A stretch of DNA of 64,000 nt from an uncultured Hyphomonas sp. Its GTDB lineage: Bacteria; Pseudomonadota; Alphaproteobacteria; Caulobacterales; Hyphomonadaceae. How positions within the stretch are numbered: position 1 is the first letter of the stretch; the number at the start of each line of letters is the position of its first letter. Both the position numbers and the translations under genes were made by a program. Positions 33,077 through 42,637 of the stretch are shown one piece after another. The stretch spans positions 1,364,001-1,428,000 of the forward strand of contig NZ_OY787456.1 in the NCBI RefSeq assembly GCF_963678875.1, in the 5' to 3' direction. The notes beneath the pieces were generated by a model. It saw only the letters and a list, made by a program, of their open reading frames with translations. It was not told the DNA's origin and searched no databases.

Positions 33077-34384
33077 TTAGTGCGTCTCGTCGCAGAGCGT
33101 CTTCAGCTCGAGCGCGATCGTCTTCAGGCTTTCGCGGATCTGCTTCAGACCGCCGCCGCGTCCGGAATGGATGGTCAGCTGCTTCCATGCTGGCTGGCCT
33201 TCCTGCGGCGGCTTCACAGCGAGGTGCTTTGAGCGGGGCAGGGCGGATTTCAGCAGGGCATCCGACAGCTTGAACCCGGCAACGTCATCGAACGTGCCAT
33301 TGCGGGCATCGGCCTCGAACGTCGATTGTTCGGACCGGCTGACGGCATTGAACAGCACCGAAATGGCCGGGCGTTTCGCCGCCGGGATTTGCGTCCGCAC
33401 GACCTGGTTCAGCAGTTTGACCCCGCGCAGCGAGTAGATGTCGGTGTGCATCGGCGCCAGCACGCGGTCCGCCGCTTCCAGCGCGCAGCGCGTCAGGAAG
33501 GTGGCGTTCGGGTTCGTGTCGAACACGATCAGGTCATATTCGCTGCGATAGAAGTCCACCTGCCGCAGGAAGTGGAGTTTGATCTTCTCCAGCGCGTCAT
33601 TGTCGGTAGCGAAAGCGTATTTCGAAATCTCGAACTGGCCGGAGATAATGTCGAACCGGCCGGGTGGGCTGTTCCCGTCGGCCATCAGGTCATGGACGAG
33701 ATAGTCGCGCGCGACCGGTGCAAACGGCTCCGTCGACAGGTTCAGCCAGTGTTCGGCCGGGCTCTCCGCATCGCGGGTGTGCAGGCGGGAGCGTTCGAAC
33801 AGGGAAATGACCGAGCGGTCCTTCGCCGCGCTCTCGTCGGCCATGTCCATTTCATAGAAGGTCTGGGTGAGGTTGTATTGCGGATCGAGGTCGATCAGCA
33901 GGATGCGTCCGCCGGCCATGGCGTGCCAGGCGCCGAACACCTGCGCCGAGACCGTCGTCTTGCCGACCCCGCCCTTCAGGTTCATCACCGCGATGACGGG
34001 GCATTTCTTCTTGTAGGCGTCCTGCGTCTCCTGAACGAGCTGTTCCAGCCCGCCGGGCGTGGTGCTGGACAGGCGCAAATGCGGCTGGACTTCCTGTTTG
34101 AAGAAGCCGTTCAGGCGGGCCTTGTCGATCTGGTAGGGGATCAGGGGCAGGCCGCGGCCCTTGGCGCGTTCCACATCCTGCCGCACGGTCTTCGAGCGCA
34201 CCGAACTGGCCGAAACCAGCACGATCATCGCGAAGGCATCATCGATGTCCGCATTGTTGCGGGCCCGGTCGTTTTCGTCGTCCGGAGCGAACTTTACCGG
34301 AATGGAGGCGGCCCGCATCGCTTCGTGAAGCTTCAGCAGGTCGTCGAGGTCCAGCGTGGAGTGGGCAATATAGACGTGAGACAT
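33077..34384 (-). CDS. TIR domain fused to a ParA/MinD-type ATPase
   Basis: A 435-aa single-gene fusion. Residues 1-115 resemble a TIR domain: MSHVYIAHSTLD start, then IVLVSASSVRSKTVRQDVERAKG with Glu72 at the place of the catalytic Glu of TIR NADases, and LPLIPYQID. From about 128, a ParA/MinD-type ATPase begins with a deviant Walker A (NLKGGVGKTT, about 135-144), LIDLDPQYN and VFDTNPN. No DNA-binding ParB partner is adjacent, and no membrane segment is seen. Such fusions are good candidates for defence or signalling. The TIR assignment is by motif only, with no tryptophan before the Glu. ATG 34384 has a weak ribosome site. Confidence 0.75.
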   Translation of the reverse strand: MSHVYIAHSTLDLDDLLKLHEAMRAASIPVKFAPDDENDRARNNADIDDAFAMIVLVSASSVRSKTVRQDVERAKGRGLPLIPYQIDKARLNGFFKQEVQPHLRLSSTTPGGLEQLVQETQDAYKKKCPVIAVMNLKGGVGKTTVSAQVFGAWHAMAGGRILLIDLDPQYNLTQTFYEMDMADESAAKDRSVISLFERSRLHTRDAESPAEHWLNLSTEPFAPVARDYLVHDLMADGNSPPGRFDIISGQFEISKYAFATDNDALEKIKLHFLRQVDFYRSEYDLIVFDTNPNATFLTRCALEAADRVLAPMHTDIYSLRGVKLLNQVVRTQIPAAKRPAISVLFNAVSRSEQSTFEADARNGTFDDVAGFKLSDALLKSALPRSKHLAVKPPQEGQPAWKQLTIHSGRGGGLKQIRESLKTIALELKTLCDETH

Positions 34385-34533
34385 GATCTCGCGGCGGTCC
34401 CTTCAGGCTTGCCTCAGGTCCTGTCTAACTAAGGGGAGGCGGGGTGATTCCGCCAGCTTTCTGCTGTGAAATTGTGGTGAAACTTGAGCGATCGCCTGCC
34501 ATGTGATTAATGCGGCCATCAATGGAGCGTAAG

Positions 34534-35913
34534 ATGAGCAACTGGACCCCTTCCGACTGGCGCGAACTGCCTGCGAAGCACATCCCGGAGGATTACCCGG
34601 ATACTGCAGCGCTTGCTGCAGCAGAGGCCCGTCTACGCTCGTTTCCGCCGCTTGTTTTTGCTGGGGAAGCCCGACGCCTGAAGTCCCGGCTCGCAGATGT
34701 GGCCGCCGGCAAGGCTTTCCTGCTTCAGGGCGGTGACTGTGCCGAAAGCTTCAAGGAATTCCATCCGGACAACATCCGCGACACGTTCCGTGTGATCCTG
34801 CAGATGGCTGTCGTGCTGACCTTCGCTGCCGCCAAGCCGGTGGTGAAAGTGGGCCGTATCGCCGGCCAGTTCGGCAAGCCGCGGTCTGCCCCGATCGAGA
34901 CGATCGATGGCGTCACGCTGCCGTCCTACCGGGGCGACAACATCAACGGCATGGATTTCACGCCGGAAGCCCGCATGCCCGATCCGGAGCGCCTCATTCA
35001 GGCCTACTCCCAGTCGGCCGCGACGCTGAACCTGCTGCGTGCCTTCAGCCAGGGTGGCTATGCCAGCCTCGCCAATGTGCACCGCTGGATGCTCGGCTTT
35101 GTGGACCGCAGCTCTCAGGGCGAACGCTATGAGAAGCTGGCTGACCAGATCTCGGCCTCGTTGCGCTTCATGGAAGCGGTCGGCCTCAACGCCGAATCCG
35201 TACCCCAGATGGCGCAGGTGGAGTTCTACACCAGCCACGAAGCCCTGCTGCTCGGTTACGAGGAAGCGCTGACCCGGATCGATTCCACGTCCGGCGACTG
35301 GTACGACACGTCGGCCCACATGCTGTGGATCGGCCACCGGACCCGTCAGGTGGATCATGCCCACGTCAATTTCTGCAAGGGGATCAAGAACCCGATCGGC
35401 ATCAAGTGCGGCCCCGGCATGGAGCCGGACGAGCTTGTCCGCCTGATCGAGACGATCAACCCGACAGACGAGGCAGGCCGGATCACGCTGATCTCGCGCT
35501 TTGGCTCCGATGGTGTGGCGCAGGGACTGCCGCCGCTGGCTCGTGCTGTGAAGGCAAGCGGCCGCACGGTCGTATGGTCCTGTGATCCGATGCACGGCAA
35601 CACGCTGAAGACCGACTCCGGCTTCAAGACACGTCCGGTGGACCGTATCCTCTCCGAGGTGCGCCAGTTCATCGACGTCCTGAACGCCGAAGGCTGTTAC
35701 CCGGGCGGGGTCCACTTCGAGATGACCGGCCAGAACGTCACCGAATGTATCGGCGGCGCGCAGGCGATCTCCGAGGATGACCTCTCCAGCCGCTACCACA
35801 CGCACTGCGATCCGCGACTGAACGGTGAGCAGGCGCTGGAGCTGGCCTTCCTGGTGGCAGAGAAGCTTCAGGCGCTCGGCAACGGCAAGGACGCAGCCCG
35901 CAAGGCCGGCTGA
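34534..35913 (+). CDS. aroG: DAHP synthase, class II (3-deoxy-7-phosphoheptulonate synthase)
   Basis: A 459-aa enzyme that opens the shikimate pathway by condensing phosphoenolpyruvate with erythrose-4-phosphate. The plant/Mycobacterium-type class II pattern is seen: LLQGGDCAESF (Cys metal ligand), RIAGQFGKPRS, SYRGDNING, IKCGPG, VVWSCDPMHGNT (His), and HFEMTGQNVTECIGG. It is unrelated in sequence to AroF/G/H of E. coli. ATG 34534 follows GGAGCG. A palindrome AAGGCCGGA/TCCGGCCTT lies after the gene (35990-36012) without a clear T-run. Confidence 0.95.
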   Translation: MSNWTPSDWRELPAKHIPEDYPDTAALAAAEARLRSFPPLVFAGEARRLKSRLADVAAGKAFLLQGGDCAESFKEFHPDNIRDTFRVILQMAVVLTFAAAKPVVKVGRIAGQFGKPRSAPIETIDGVTLPSYRGDNINGMDFTPEARMPDPERLIQAYSQSAATLNLLRAFSQGGYASLANVHRWMLGFVDRSSQGERYEKLADQISASLRFMEAVGLNAESVPQMAQVEFYTSHEALLLGYEEALTRIDSTSGDWYDTSAHMLWIGHRTRQVDHAHVNFCKGIKNPIGIKCGPGMEPDELVRLIETINPTDEAGRITLISRFGSDGVAQGLPPLARAVKASGRTVVWSCDPMHGNTLKTDSGFKTRPVDRILSEVRQFIDVLNAEGCYPGGVHFEMTGQNVTECIGGAQAISEDDLSSRYHTHCDPRLNGEQALELAFLVAEKLQALGNGKDAARKAG

Positions 35914-36079
35914 CGCATTCTTCTTTACCGGCCGCTTCAGGCCGGGTGCGACAGCCAGAACCGTCTCCGTCAGGACACGGAAACTTTACAAGGCCGGACC
36001 AGATCCGGCCTTGCTTCGCACAACATAGTTCAACAAGACACACGGGCCCGGCGCATGACGCCGGGCAGAGGGTATTCCA

Positions 36080-37492
36080 ATGCGGAGCATGAACTGGCCG
36101 GCCTGGGTCCGGCTTGGGGACATTATTGATTTGTTGCGCCTGTCGGTGCCGATTGCCATCTCGCGGATGGCGATGATGCTGATGAGCATGACGGACGCTG
36201 TGGTGCTGGGCCAGTTTGCGCCCGGAGAATTGCCATTCGTTCTGAACTCGTGGCTGCCCATGGGCGTGACGCTGGGGTTCAGCATGGGCATCCTGATCGG
36301 GGTGCAGGTGCTGACCTCGGAAATGCTGGGTATCGGCCACCATGCGCAGTCAGGGCGTATCTTCCGGCGCGGGCTGGTCGCGGCGATCGGACTGGGCATG
36401 GTCCTGCTGGGCGTTGTCTTCCTGACTGCCGAGCCGCTGTTTTACTGGCTGTTCGTCGAGATCGCGCCACGCTCAGAAGAGGTGGGGCTGGCCGATCCGG
36501 AGCACGTTGCCGCGTCTACAGCGTCCGTCACGCGCATTCTTGCGCTGGCCCTGCCGGGCTTCACGATTTCGACCGTGTGCGGTCTCTACCTCGAGGCCCT
36601 GCGCCGGCCGACGCTCGTGGCCATCATCAGCTATGGCGGCGTGCTTCTGAACATTGTCCTGGATCTCGCCTATGTCGGCGGGTTCTGGGGCCTGCCCAAG
36701 ATGGGCGCAGAAGGTGTTGCCATTGCCACGACGGGATCGCGCTACGCGATTGCCGTGGTGATGTTCGTTGCGGTCATCTTCCTGACACCTGCGTTCCGGG
36801 CATCGACGAAGGCAGCGCCGGGCGAGGCACGGCGCCAGTTCGAAGTCGGGATCGGCTCGGCCATTTCCAATGTGGCGGAGTGGGGCGGGTTCAACCTGAC
36901 CTTCACCATCGCGACCTGGATCAGCCTCGCTGCGAACACGGTGTACGGATACACGATCCAGCTCGTGGGTTTCTGCTTCATGTTCTACATGGGCATCGCC
37001 TCGGCGACGAGCGTCCGGGTGGCGGAAGCCTTCGGCCGCGGCAACAAGGAAGAGGTGGTCAATGCCGGCCGTCTCGGCGTTGCCGCCACGATCCTGACCG
37101 GCGTGACGCTGGGCCTCGGCCTCGTCATCTTCAGCGGACCACTTTCAGTGCTGCTGGTGGATGGAGAAGCCGTGATCGATGGCGTGCGGATTGCGCCCGC
37201 CATTGCATCGCTGCTGTTCCTGGCATCGTTCATGACGTTGTTCGATGGAATCCAGGCCACGGCGTCTTACGCGTTGCGGGCACAGGAAATTGTCTGGTCG
37301 CCGAGCCTCATCCATATCGGTTCGTTCTTCCTGGTCATGCTGCCGGCCTGCTACTGGCTGGGCATCGTGCAGGGGCATGGCGCGAAGGGCATGATGGAAG
37401 GCGCCCTGATCGGCGTGTTCGTGGCAGGCACGCTGCAGACGCTGATGCTGGAACTGAAAGCGGCGCGCCCTTTGAAAGGACACGCCGCCTGA
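36080..37492 (+). CDS. MATE-family multidrug/toxin exporter
   Basis: A 470-aa membrane protein with about twelve hydrophobic helices. LRLSVPIAISRMAMMLMSMTDAVVLGQFA at the start, the mid GVAIATTGSRYAIAVV and the repeat-like second half are typical of NorM-type MATE proteins, which use Na+ or H+ to expel organic cations or metabolites. ATG 36080 with GAGGG ahead; the next in-frame ATG (36089) is possible. Substrate is unknown. Confidence 0.9.
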   Translation: MRSMNWPAWVRLGDIIDLLRLSVPIAISRMAMMLMSMTDAVVLGQFAPGELPFVLNSWLPMGVTLGFSMGILIGVQVLTSEMLGIGHHAQSGRIFRRGLVAAIGLGMVLLGVVFLTAEPLFYWLFVEIAPRSEEVGLADPEHVAASTASVTRILALALPGFTISTVCGLYLEALRRPTLVAIISYGGVLLNIVLDLAYVGGFWGLPKMGAEGVAIATTGSRYAIAVVMFVAVIFLTPAFRASTKAAPGEARRQFEVGIGSAISNVAEWGGFNLTFTIATWISLAANTVYGYTIQLVGFCFMFYMGIASATSVRVAEAFGRGNKEEVVNAGRLGVAATILTGVTLGLGLVIFSGPLSVLLVDGEAVIDGVRIAPAIASLLFLASFMTLFDGIQATASYALRAQEIVWSPSLIHIGSFFLVMLPACYWLGIVQGHGAKGMMEGALIGVFVAGTLQTLMLELKAARPLKGHAA

Positions 37493-37524
37493 AACTCTAA
37501 TTGTTCCGGTACGGATGACCGGTC

Positions 37525-37791
37525 CTAGAGATCCTTCATTGCGGAGGCTGGCTTGAAGGAAGCCGATGTCTTCTCCGGGATCTTGATCGGTTCACCGGTT
37601 GCCGGGTTCCGGCCGGTGCGGGCATTGCGGGTTTTCGGCGCGAAAGTGCCGAAGCCTGCGATGGCGACCTGCTTACGCGATTTCACCGCGTCAGCGATCG
37701 TGTCGAATACAGCATCAACGGCCTTGCCGGCGTCGCTTTGCGACAGACCAGAAGCAGCGGCCACTGCCTTCGTAAGTTCACCCTTGTTCAT
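37525..37791 (-). CDS. hupB: HU-family DNA-binding protein
   Basis: An 88-aa histone-like protein (MNKGELTKAVAAASGLSQ start). The core GFGTFAPKTRNARTGRNPATGEPIKIP is the conserved beta-arm region of HU with the intercalating Pro. It binds and bends DNA as a dimer. ATG 37791 has AGAGGAG upstream; a longer frame starting at 37887 is less likely. It could be HupA or HupB; with one visible copy this cannot be decided. Confidence 0.95.
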   Translation of the reverse strand: MNKGELTKAVAAASGLSQSDAGKAVDAVFDTIADAVKSRKQVAIAGFGTFAPKTRNARTGRNPATGEPIKIPEKTSASFKPASAMKDL

Positions 37792-37890
37792 AGGGGTTCT
37801 CCTCTGAGTTAAACGGCGATGCCCCGCCGTTGGTTCGACTAGTCCACGATTCGGAAACCCTGAACACGCCGGATTCCCAATAAACACGGG

Positions 37891-38805
37891 CTATATGCCT
37901 GGAATCCAGCCCTCTTCGGCCTGAATTTTCGAGTTTTCTGCCGGTTCCAGGCTTTTGGCTGTGGAAAATGCAGCCGGAAGGGCCCCTTTTTGGTCGAGTG
38001 AGGCGAAATAATGGGCGATTCCGCGGACCTGGGCCGCATCCGCCGTTTCGCCGGATTCGGGGGTCACCTTGGTCAATGAGGGGTAAATCTCGGTCATCAC
38101 GACCTTCACGTCTGTGAGCGCTTCCTCAGTGAGAGGCTCTGCAGGGTCGAATTCGAAGGGCCAGATCCGGGCCTCCGGCCAGGCTTCGCGCAGGGCGTGG
38201 ACATGCGGAATCCCGGTCAGGGACTGACTGCCGACACTGCCGGTATAGGCCAGCTGCCAGACGGACTTCGGCTGGCCGATCTTGTTGTCCCGGAGATAGG
38301 CTTCGGCGATGCGGTATTCCGGCAGCGGGGCATCGGCGAATTCGGGTTTCGTGCTTGCCAGCGTCGAGACGACATCGCGTGCCGGCGCGCCCCAGAAGGG
38401 ATACGGCCCTTTGGAGATCGCGTAGTTCATGCCTGCGGCGATGGCGTAACGGGCATTGGAATTGTCGGGCTTGTCCTTCAGCTTCGCGGCGAGATGCTCA
38501 TGCATCGCCTGCCACGGCGCCTTGCCGTCCAGCTTCAGGCCGAGGGCCTCCGCTGTGCCGGCCGGATAGCCGAGTGAGAAGTCGAATCCAAGAAGGACAC
38601 GGTCGCCGCGCTTCGTCAGCTTGCCGACCATGTCCTCAAGGAAACTGCGGGCCTTCAGGCGCGTATCGATGTTCACGGCGCGGAACTGCAGCTTGAGGCG
38701 TGCGTCCTTGGCCAGGATTCCGATCCAGATCGAATTGGCCCCGGTCACGGGCTTTGCCGCCGCGCTCCAGTCCACCATGATGTACGCGTCGAAAAGGGCC
38801 GCCAT
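37891..38805 (-). CDS. DUF429-like/CbiG-annotated protein, 304 aa
   Basis: A soluble 304-aa protein beginning with AYIMVDWSAA, an RNase-H-like beta-strand with the acidic residue expected in DUF429-type folds, then LLGFDFSLGYP with a second Asp. The rest is mixed and polar. Similar proteins in rhizobia and Rhodobacter are sometimes labelled CbiG, which is not supported by any cobalamin motif here. The reductase upstream on the same strand ends two bases before this start, so they are likely co-transcribed. Function unknown. Confidence 0.6.
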   Translation of the reverse strand: MAALFDAYIMVDWSAAAKPVTGANSIWIGILAKDARLKLQFRAVNIDTRLKARSFLEDMVGKLTKRGDRVLLGFDFSLGYPAGTAEALGLKLDGKAPWQAMHEHLAAKLKDKPDNSNARYAIAAGMNYAISKGPYPFWGAPARDVVSTLASTKPEFADAPLPEYRIAEAYLRDNKIGQPKSVWQLAYTGSVGSQSLTGIPHVHALREAWPEARIWPFEFDPAEPLTEEALTDVKVVMTEIYPSLTKVTPESGETADAAQVRGIAHYFASLDQKGALPAAFSTAKSLEPAENSKIQAEEGWIPGI

Positions 38806-38807
38806 GA

Positions 38808-39833
38808 CTATCCCAGTTTAACAAGCATTTTGCCGGTATTGGCTCCGCTGAAGAGACCGATAAAGGCATCCGGTGCCTTGTCGATTCCCTCCATCACGGT
38901 TTCCTGGAATTTCATCTGCCCGGCTGCGATCCATTTGGCCATATCCGCAAGGAAGGCCGGCTGCATATCGGCATGGGTGGAGACGATGAAGCCCTGGATC
39001 TTCAGCTGCTTGCCCACGACCTGGATGATGTTGTGCGGGCCAACCGGCGTGCCGGTTTCGTTGTACTGCGCGATCATCCCGCATTCGGCAAAGCGCGCCA
39101 GCGGGCGGGCGGCTTCGATGGCGGCGGCCAGATGGTCCCCGCCGACATTGTCGAAATAGACGTCGATCCCTTTCGGGGCAGCTTCCTTCAGGGCGGCCAC
39201 GAGGCCGTCGAAGCCCTTGGCGACCTTGTAGTCGATCACATGATCGGCGCCGAGCGACTTCACGAAGGCGCACTTGTCCGGCCCGCCAGCCGAGCCGATG
39301 ACGGTGCAGTTCTTGATCTTGGCGATCTGGACCACGGTGGAGCCCACCGCGCCTGCTGCGCCCGACACGAAGACGGTGTCGCCTTCCTTCAGCTCTGCGA
39401 CGCGCAGGATACCTGCATAGGCCGTCAGGCCCGGCATGCCTGCGACGCCGAGGAAGGCGCTGTCCGGCAGGCCGGTGTCGCCCGGCAGCTTCACGGCCAT
39501 GGCGGTCGCCGGGGCACCGACCCACGCCGTGCGCCAGCCATTCATCGACTGGACGAGGTCGCCGACCTGAAAATCTGGATTGTTGGATGCGGTCACGCGG
39601 CCGACCGCGCCGCCGGTCATGGTTTCGCCGATACCGAAGGGCGGGACATAACTTTCGCGGTCATACATCCGCCCGCGCATGTACGGGTCGACCGACATCC
39701 ACGCGTTCTGGACCTGGATCTCGCCCGGGCCGGGGTCTGCGATCTCCACCGTTTTCTTTTCGAAGTCCGACTGCTGCGGCAGCCCGACAGGGCGGCGGGC
39801 AAGTGCCCATTCCGTCGATGTAAGTGTAGCCAT
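38808..39833 (-). CDS. NADP-dependent medium-chain oxidoreductase (CurA/PTGR-like)
   Basis: A 341-aa zinc-free MDR enzyme. VSGAAGAVGSTVVQIAKI is the NADP-binding Rossmann turn, and DVYFDNVGGDHL is the signature of alkenal/one reductases (prostaglandin or curcumin reductase type). There are no catalytic zinc ligands. It would reduce an activated C=C bond with NADPH. It lies two bases upstream of the DUF429-like gene, on the same strand. Confidence 0.87.
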   Translation of the reverse strand: MATLTSTEWALARRPVGLPQQSDFEKKTVEIADPGPGEIQVQNAWMSVDPYMRGRMYDRESYVPPFGIGETMTGGAVGRVTASNNPDFQVGDLVQSMNGWRTAWVGAPATAMAVKLPGDTGLPDSAFLGVAGMPGLTAYAGILRVAELKEGDTVFVSGAAGAVGSTVVQIAKIKNCTVIGSAGGPDKCAFVKSLGADHVIDYKVAKGFDGLVAALKEAAPKGIDVYFDNVGGDHLAAAIEAARPLARFAECGMIAQYNETGTPVGPHNIIQVVGKQLKIQGFIVSTHADMQPAFLADMAKWIAAGQMKFQETVMEGIDKAPDAFIGLFSGANTGKMLVKLG

Positions 39834-40002
39834 TCGTGATTCCTCCTGCTTGGTTTCTTGTGTTTTTCTTGCGCCCTAGTTGGGCACGAAGGCCGGTGCT
39901 GTGAAGGGGCAATCGGGAAGAAACCGGTCGGGGCAAGGCTGTGCCACGGCCTTGATACGATGGCAGTTGGGTGCCATGCCGGTCAGGACAGAGGGCTAGG
40001 AC

Positions 40003-40926
40003 ATGACGAAGCTGAAAGTGGGCGTCGCCGGCGCCGGGGTGTTCGGGAACTACCACGCGCAAAAGGCGGCAGCTTCGGTGAGGACCGATCTGATCGGCGT
40101 CTACGATATCGACCTGGCCCGCGCCTCTGGCATTGCCGAACAGTTCGGCGCGAAAGGTTTCGACGACTACAAGGCATTTCTCGATGCGTGCGATGCGGTC
40201 GTCATCGCCGTTCCGGCCACGTGGCACGAGCCTCTTGCTCGCCAGGCCATCGAAGCGCACCGACATGTGCTGTGCGAGAAGCCGCTGGCCCTGACCGGCA
40301 AGGCCGCGCGGTTCCTCGCAGACGAGGCCGCCGCGCATGGGCGCATCCTGCAGGTTGGCCATCAGGAGCGTTTCGTGGCGAAGGCCATGGGCGTTCTGGC
40401 AATTGAAGAGAAGCCACTGCTTCTGGAGTCGGTCCGCGCCGGGCCGCCTGCGCCGGGCAATCGCGCGGGCGATGTGTCGGTCATCTGGGATCTGATGATC
40501 CACGACCTGGACCTCGCCGCAATGATGCTGGGCAATGAGTTCACCGGCGTGAGCGCCACCGGCCGCCGCGTGCATTCGGACCATATCGACGAAGCGACGG
40601 CGGAATTTTCCTATGCCTGCGGCGGTGTCGCCCGGCTGACCGCCAGCCGCGCAGCAGCCGAACGCAAGCGCACGATGCATGTCGTCTATCCATCCGGCGA
40701 GATCGCCATCGACTTCCTGACCCGCAAGGTCGAGAACACGACCCCTTACAAGATCAAGGTCGACATCGCCGCCGAACTGCCGGACCCGCTGGGCGCAGCG
40801 GACGAAGGCTTCTACGCCGCCTGCCTCGGTCTCGCGCGCAGCCCGGTGCCGGCGCACGGCACGGTTGGGGCCGTGGTGATGGCGGAAGCGGCCGAAGCCG
40901 CGGTGCTGGCAAAGATCGACGCCTGA
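40003..40926 (+). CDS. Gfo/Idh/MocA-family oxidoreductase, 307 aa
   Basis: An N-terminal Rossmann fold (KVGVAGAGVFGNYHAQKAA) is followed by CEKPLALTGKAARFLADE and VGHQERF, the family lysine and glutamine-rich segments, and DLMIHDLDLAAMM, which holds the conserved HD pair near the active site. These enzymes reduce or oxidise sugars and related compounds with NAD(P). GAGGGCTAGG precedes ATG 40003. No pathway context is nearby. Confidence 0.88.
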   Translation: MTKLKVGVAGAGVFGNYHAQKAAASVRTDLIGVYDIDLARASGIAEQFGAKGFDDYKAFLDACDAVVIAVPATWHEPLARQAIEAHRHVLCEKPLALTGKAARFLADEAAAHGRILQVGHQERFVAKAMGVLAIEEKPLLLESVRAGPPAPGNRAGDVSVIWDLMIHDLDLAAMMLGNEFTGVSATGRRVHSDHIDEATAEFSYACGGVARLTASRAAAERKRTMHVVYPSGEIAIDFLTRKVENTTPYKIKVDIAAELPDPLGAADEGFYAACLGLARSPVPAHGTVGAVVMAEAAEAAVLAKIDA

Positions 40927-40937
40927 TACCGCGCTCG

Positions 40938-41013
40938 TGCTTCGACTGCGCTCAGCCTGAGCGCTCCGATAACGCAGCCAAGACAGAACTCATCCTGAGC
41001 GAAGTCGAAGGAT
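40938..41013. repeat. Inverted REP-like repeat (copy 1)
   Basis: CTTCGACTGCGCTCAG at 40940-40955 faces CTGAGCGAAGTCGAAG at 40995-41010, with one mismatch between arms. The same motif appears at 52854-52914 and 56613-56740. It lies between the oxidoreductase and pth and is likely to form a hairpin in RNA at the gene ends. It belongs to a dispersed intergenic type seen in Caulobacter-like and sphingomonad genomes, as I recall. Confidence 0.75.
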
Positions 41014-41027
41014 GAACGATTGGGCTA

Positions 41028-41639
41028 TCAGGCCTCGCCGCGGCGGGCAGCCTGTTTCGGATCATGCTTTGGCGCCGGCGCGAGGCGCATCACTTCCGTC
41101 TGGAAACGTTCGTCATCGCCATCCAGCAGGAAGGGCAGGGCGCTGCCGATCGCGTCGACCATCGGCTCGAACCATTGAAGGTCTGTCTTGGTGAAGTCTG
41201 ACAGGACATGCGGCATGACCATGGCTTTGTCGCCCGGATGACCGATGCCGATGCGCACACGGCGGAAGTTCTCGCCAAGATGCGCCATCATCGACCGTAC
41301 GCCGTTGTTGCCGGAATGCCCGCCGCCCCGCTTCACCCGAAGGCGGCCGGGGGCGAGGTCGATCTCGTCATAGAAGACGGTCACGTCATCTGCCGGGCGC
41401 TTGTAGAATTGCAGGATCTTGGAGAGGGCGCGACCCGTTTCATTGTAATAGGTCTGCGGTTTGACCAGCAGCACTTTCTGTCCGCCGATCGTGCCTTCCG
41501 CGATCAGGCTTTCGAACTTCGACCGCCAAGGTGTGAACCTGTATCGCGCATGCAGCTCATCCAGCAGGATGAAACCGGCATTGTGCCGGTTCCTGGCGTA
41601 GCGGTCTGTGGGGTTTCCCTGTCCGGATAGGATCAACAT
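41028..41639 (-). CDS. pth: Peptidyl-tRNA hydrolase
   Basis: A 203-aa enzyme that frees tRNA from peptidyl-tRNA. N-terminal GQGNPTDRYARNRHNAGFILLDEL contains the catalytic His, and VLLVKPQTYYNETGRAL, FYDEIDLAPGRLRVKRGGGHSGNNGVRSMM with its conserved Asp and His residues follow. The rplY gene (L25) lies immediately upstream on the same strand, a common pairing in bacteria. The C-terminal extension is polar. Confidence 0.95.
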   Translation of the reverse strand: MLILSGQGNPTDRYARNRHNAGFILLDELHARYRFTPWRSKFESLIAEGTIGGQKVLLVKPQTYYNETGRALSKILQFYKRPADDVTVFYDEIDLAPGRLRVKRGGGHSGNNGVRSMMAHLGENFRRVRIGIGHPGDKAMVMPHVLSDFTKTDLQWFEPMVDAIGSALPFLLDGDDERFQTEVMRLAPAPKHDPKQAARRGEA

Positions 41640-41740
41640 GAGGAATGCGCCTCCTGCCGGGGCTTGGGGATAAAAACTGAACGGCCCGCCTGCAACATAG
41701 GACAGGCGGGCCGCTCGTTAAAGCATTGAAGGGAAGAGAC

Positions 41741-42388
41741 TTACTCTTCGGTCTCTTCGCCGCCTTCTTCTTCAGCAGCTTCGGTTTCTGCGCCTTCCTC
41801 GGACGTGTCGTCAGCCTTGGCCGTGCGGCCGGCAATGGTGGCGATGGTGAAGTCGCGATCCGTGATGGTCGGCTCGGCATCGCCCGGCAGAGTGATGTCG
41901 GAGATCTTCACATTGTCGCCGATTTCCAGCTTGGAGACGTCGGCTTCCAGCGATTCCGGAATGTGGCCAGCCGGAACGAGCAGTTCGACCGCGTGGCGAA
42001 CCACGTTGAGCGTGCCGCCCTTCTTGAGGCCCGGGGAGACTTCCTCACCGACGAAGTGCACAGCAACTTCGACCTTGATCTTCTGCTTGGCATCGACGCG
42101 GAACAGGTCGACGTGCATCGGCTGGTCGGTGACCGGGTGCATCTGGATCGCCTGCGGGATCACCAGCTGCTTCTCGCCTTTGTGCACCAGCGTCGCGGTC
42201 GAGGACAGGAAGTGGCCGGTTTCGATGGCCTTCTGGACTTCACCGCGCTTCAGGCTGATCGCGACCGGATCCTGGCCGCCGCCATAGAGGACGCCCGGCA
42301 CGAGGCCGTTTTTGCGGGCTTCACGGGCACCGCCGGTGCCAACGCGCTCGCGCAGGTCGACATTGAAGGTAATCTGTTGTTTTGACAT
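41741..42388 (-). CDS. rplY: 50S ribosomal protein L25/general stress protein Ctc
   Basis: A 215-aa protein that binds 5S rRNA. N-terminal L25 domain: FNVDLRERVGTGGAREARKNGLVPGVLYG. A Ctc-type C-terminal beta domain (about 100-190) follows, ending in a highly acidic tail rich in Glu/Thr/Ala (TSEEGAETEAAEEEGG). ATG 42388 has AAAGGAAAAA upstream; a longer frame is open but without support. It is likely co-transcribed with pth. Confidence 0.93.
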   Translation of the reverse strand: MSKQQITFNVDLRERVGTGGAREARKNGLVPGVLYGGGQDPVAISLKRGEVQKAIETGHFLSSTATLVHKGEKQLVIPQAIQMHPVTDQPMHVDLFRVDAKQKIKVEVAVHFVGEEVSPGLKKGGTLNVVRHAVELLVPAGHIPESLEADVSKLEIGDNVKISDITLPGDAEPTITDRDFTIATIAGRTAKADDTSEEGAETEAAEEEGGEETEE

Positions 42389-42637
42389 TGTTTTTCCTTT
42401 CGCCCTCGACTCCGCCCCGCCAGTCCGGTGAGGTGAGAAGCTGACACGCACGGCCTCGCGCCGCCGTTTCTGAAGGCGCGCAGGTACCCCATAAGCCCTG
42501 TATTGGCAAGGCTTTCGGGCAGGTTGCGCCTGTTCCTCGGCATCTTCGATCTAGTGTGGTTGCTCCCTCAGACCAAGGTCGGGGATGGTGGCGGGCTGAA
42601 ATCGCGTAAACTGGTGAAAAGAATACGGGAGGAAAAG

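Noticed and set aside
37891..38805. CbiG cobalamin-synthesis assignment
   Set aside because: No cobalamin pathway motif or neighbour is seen; the label appears to be inherited annotation, so only a DUF429-like fold is stated.
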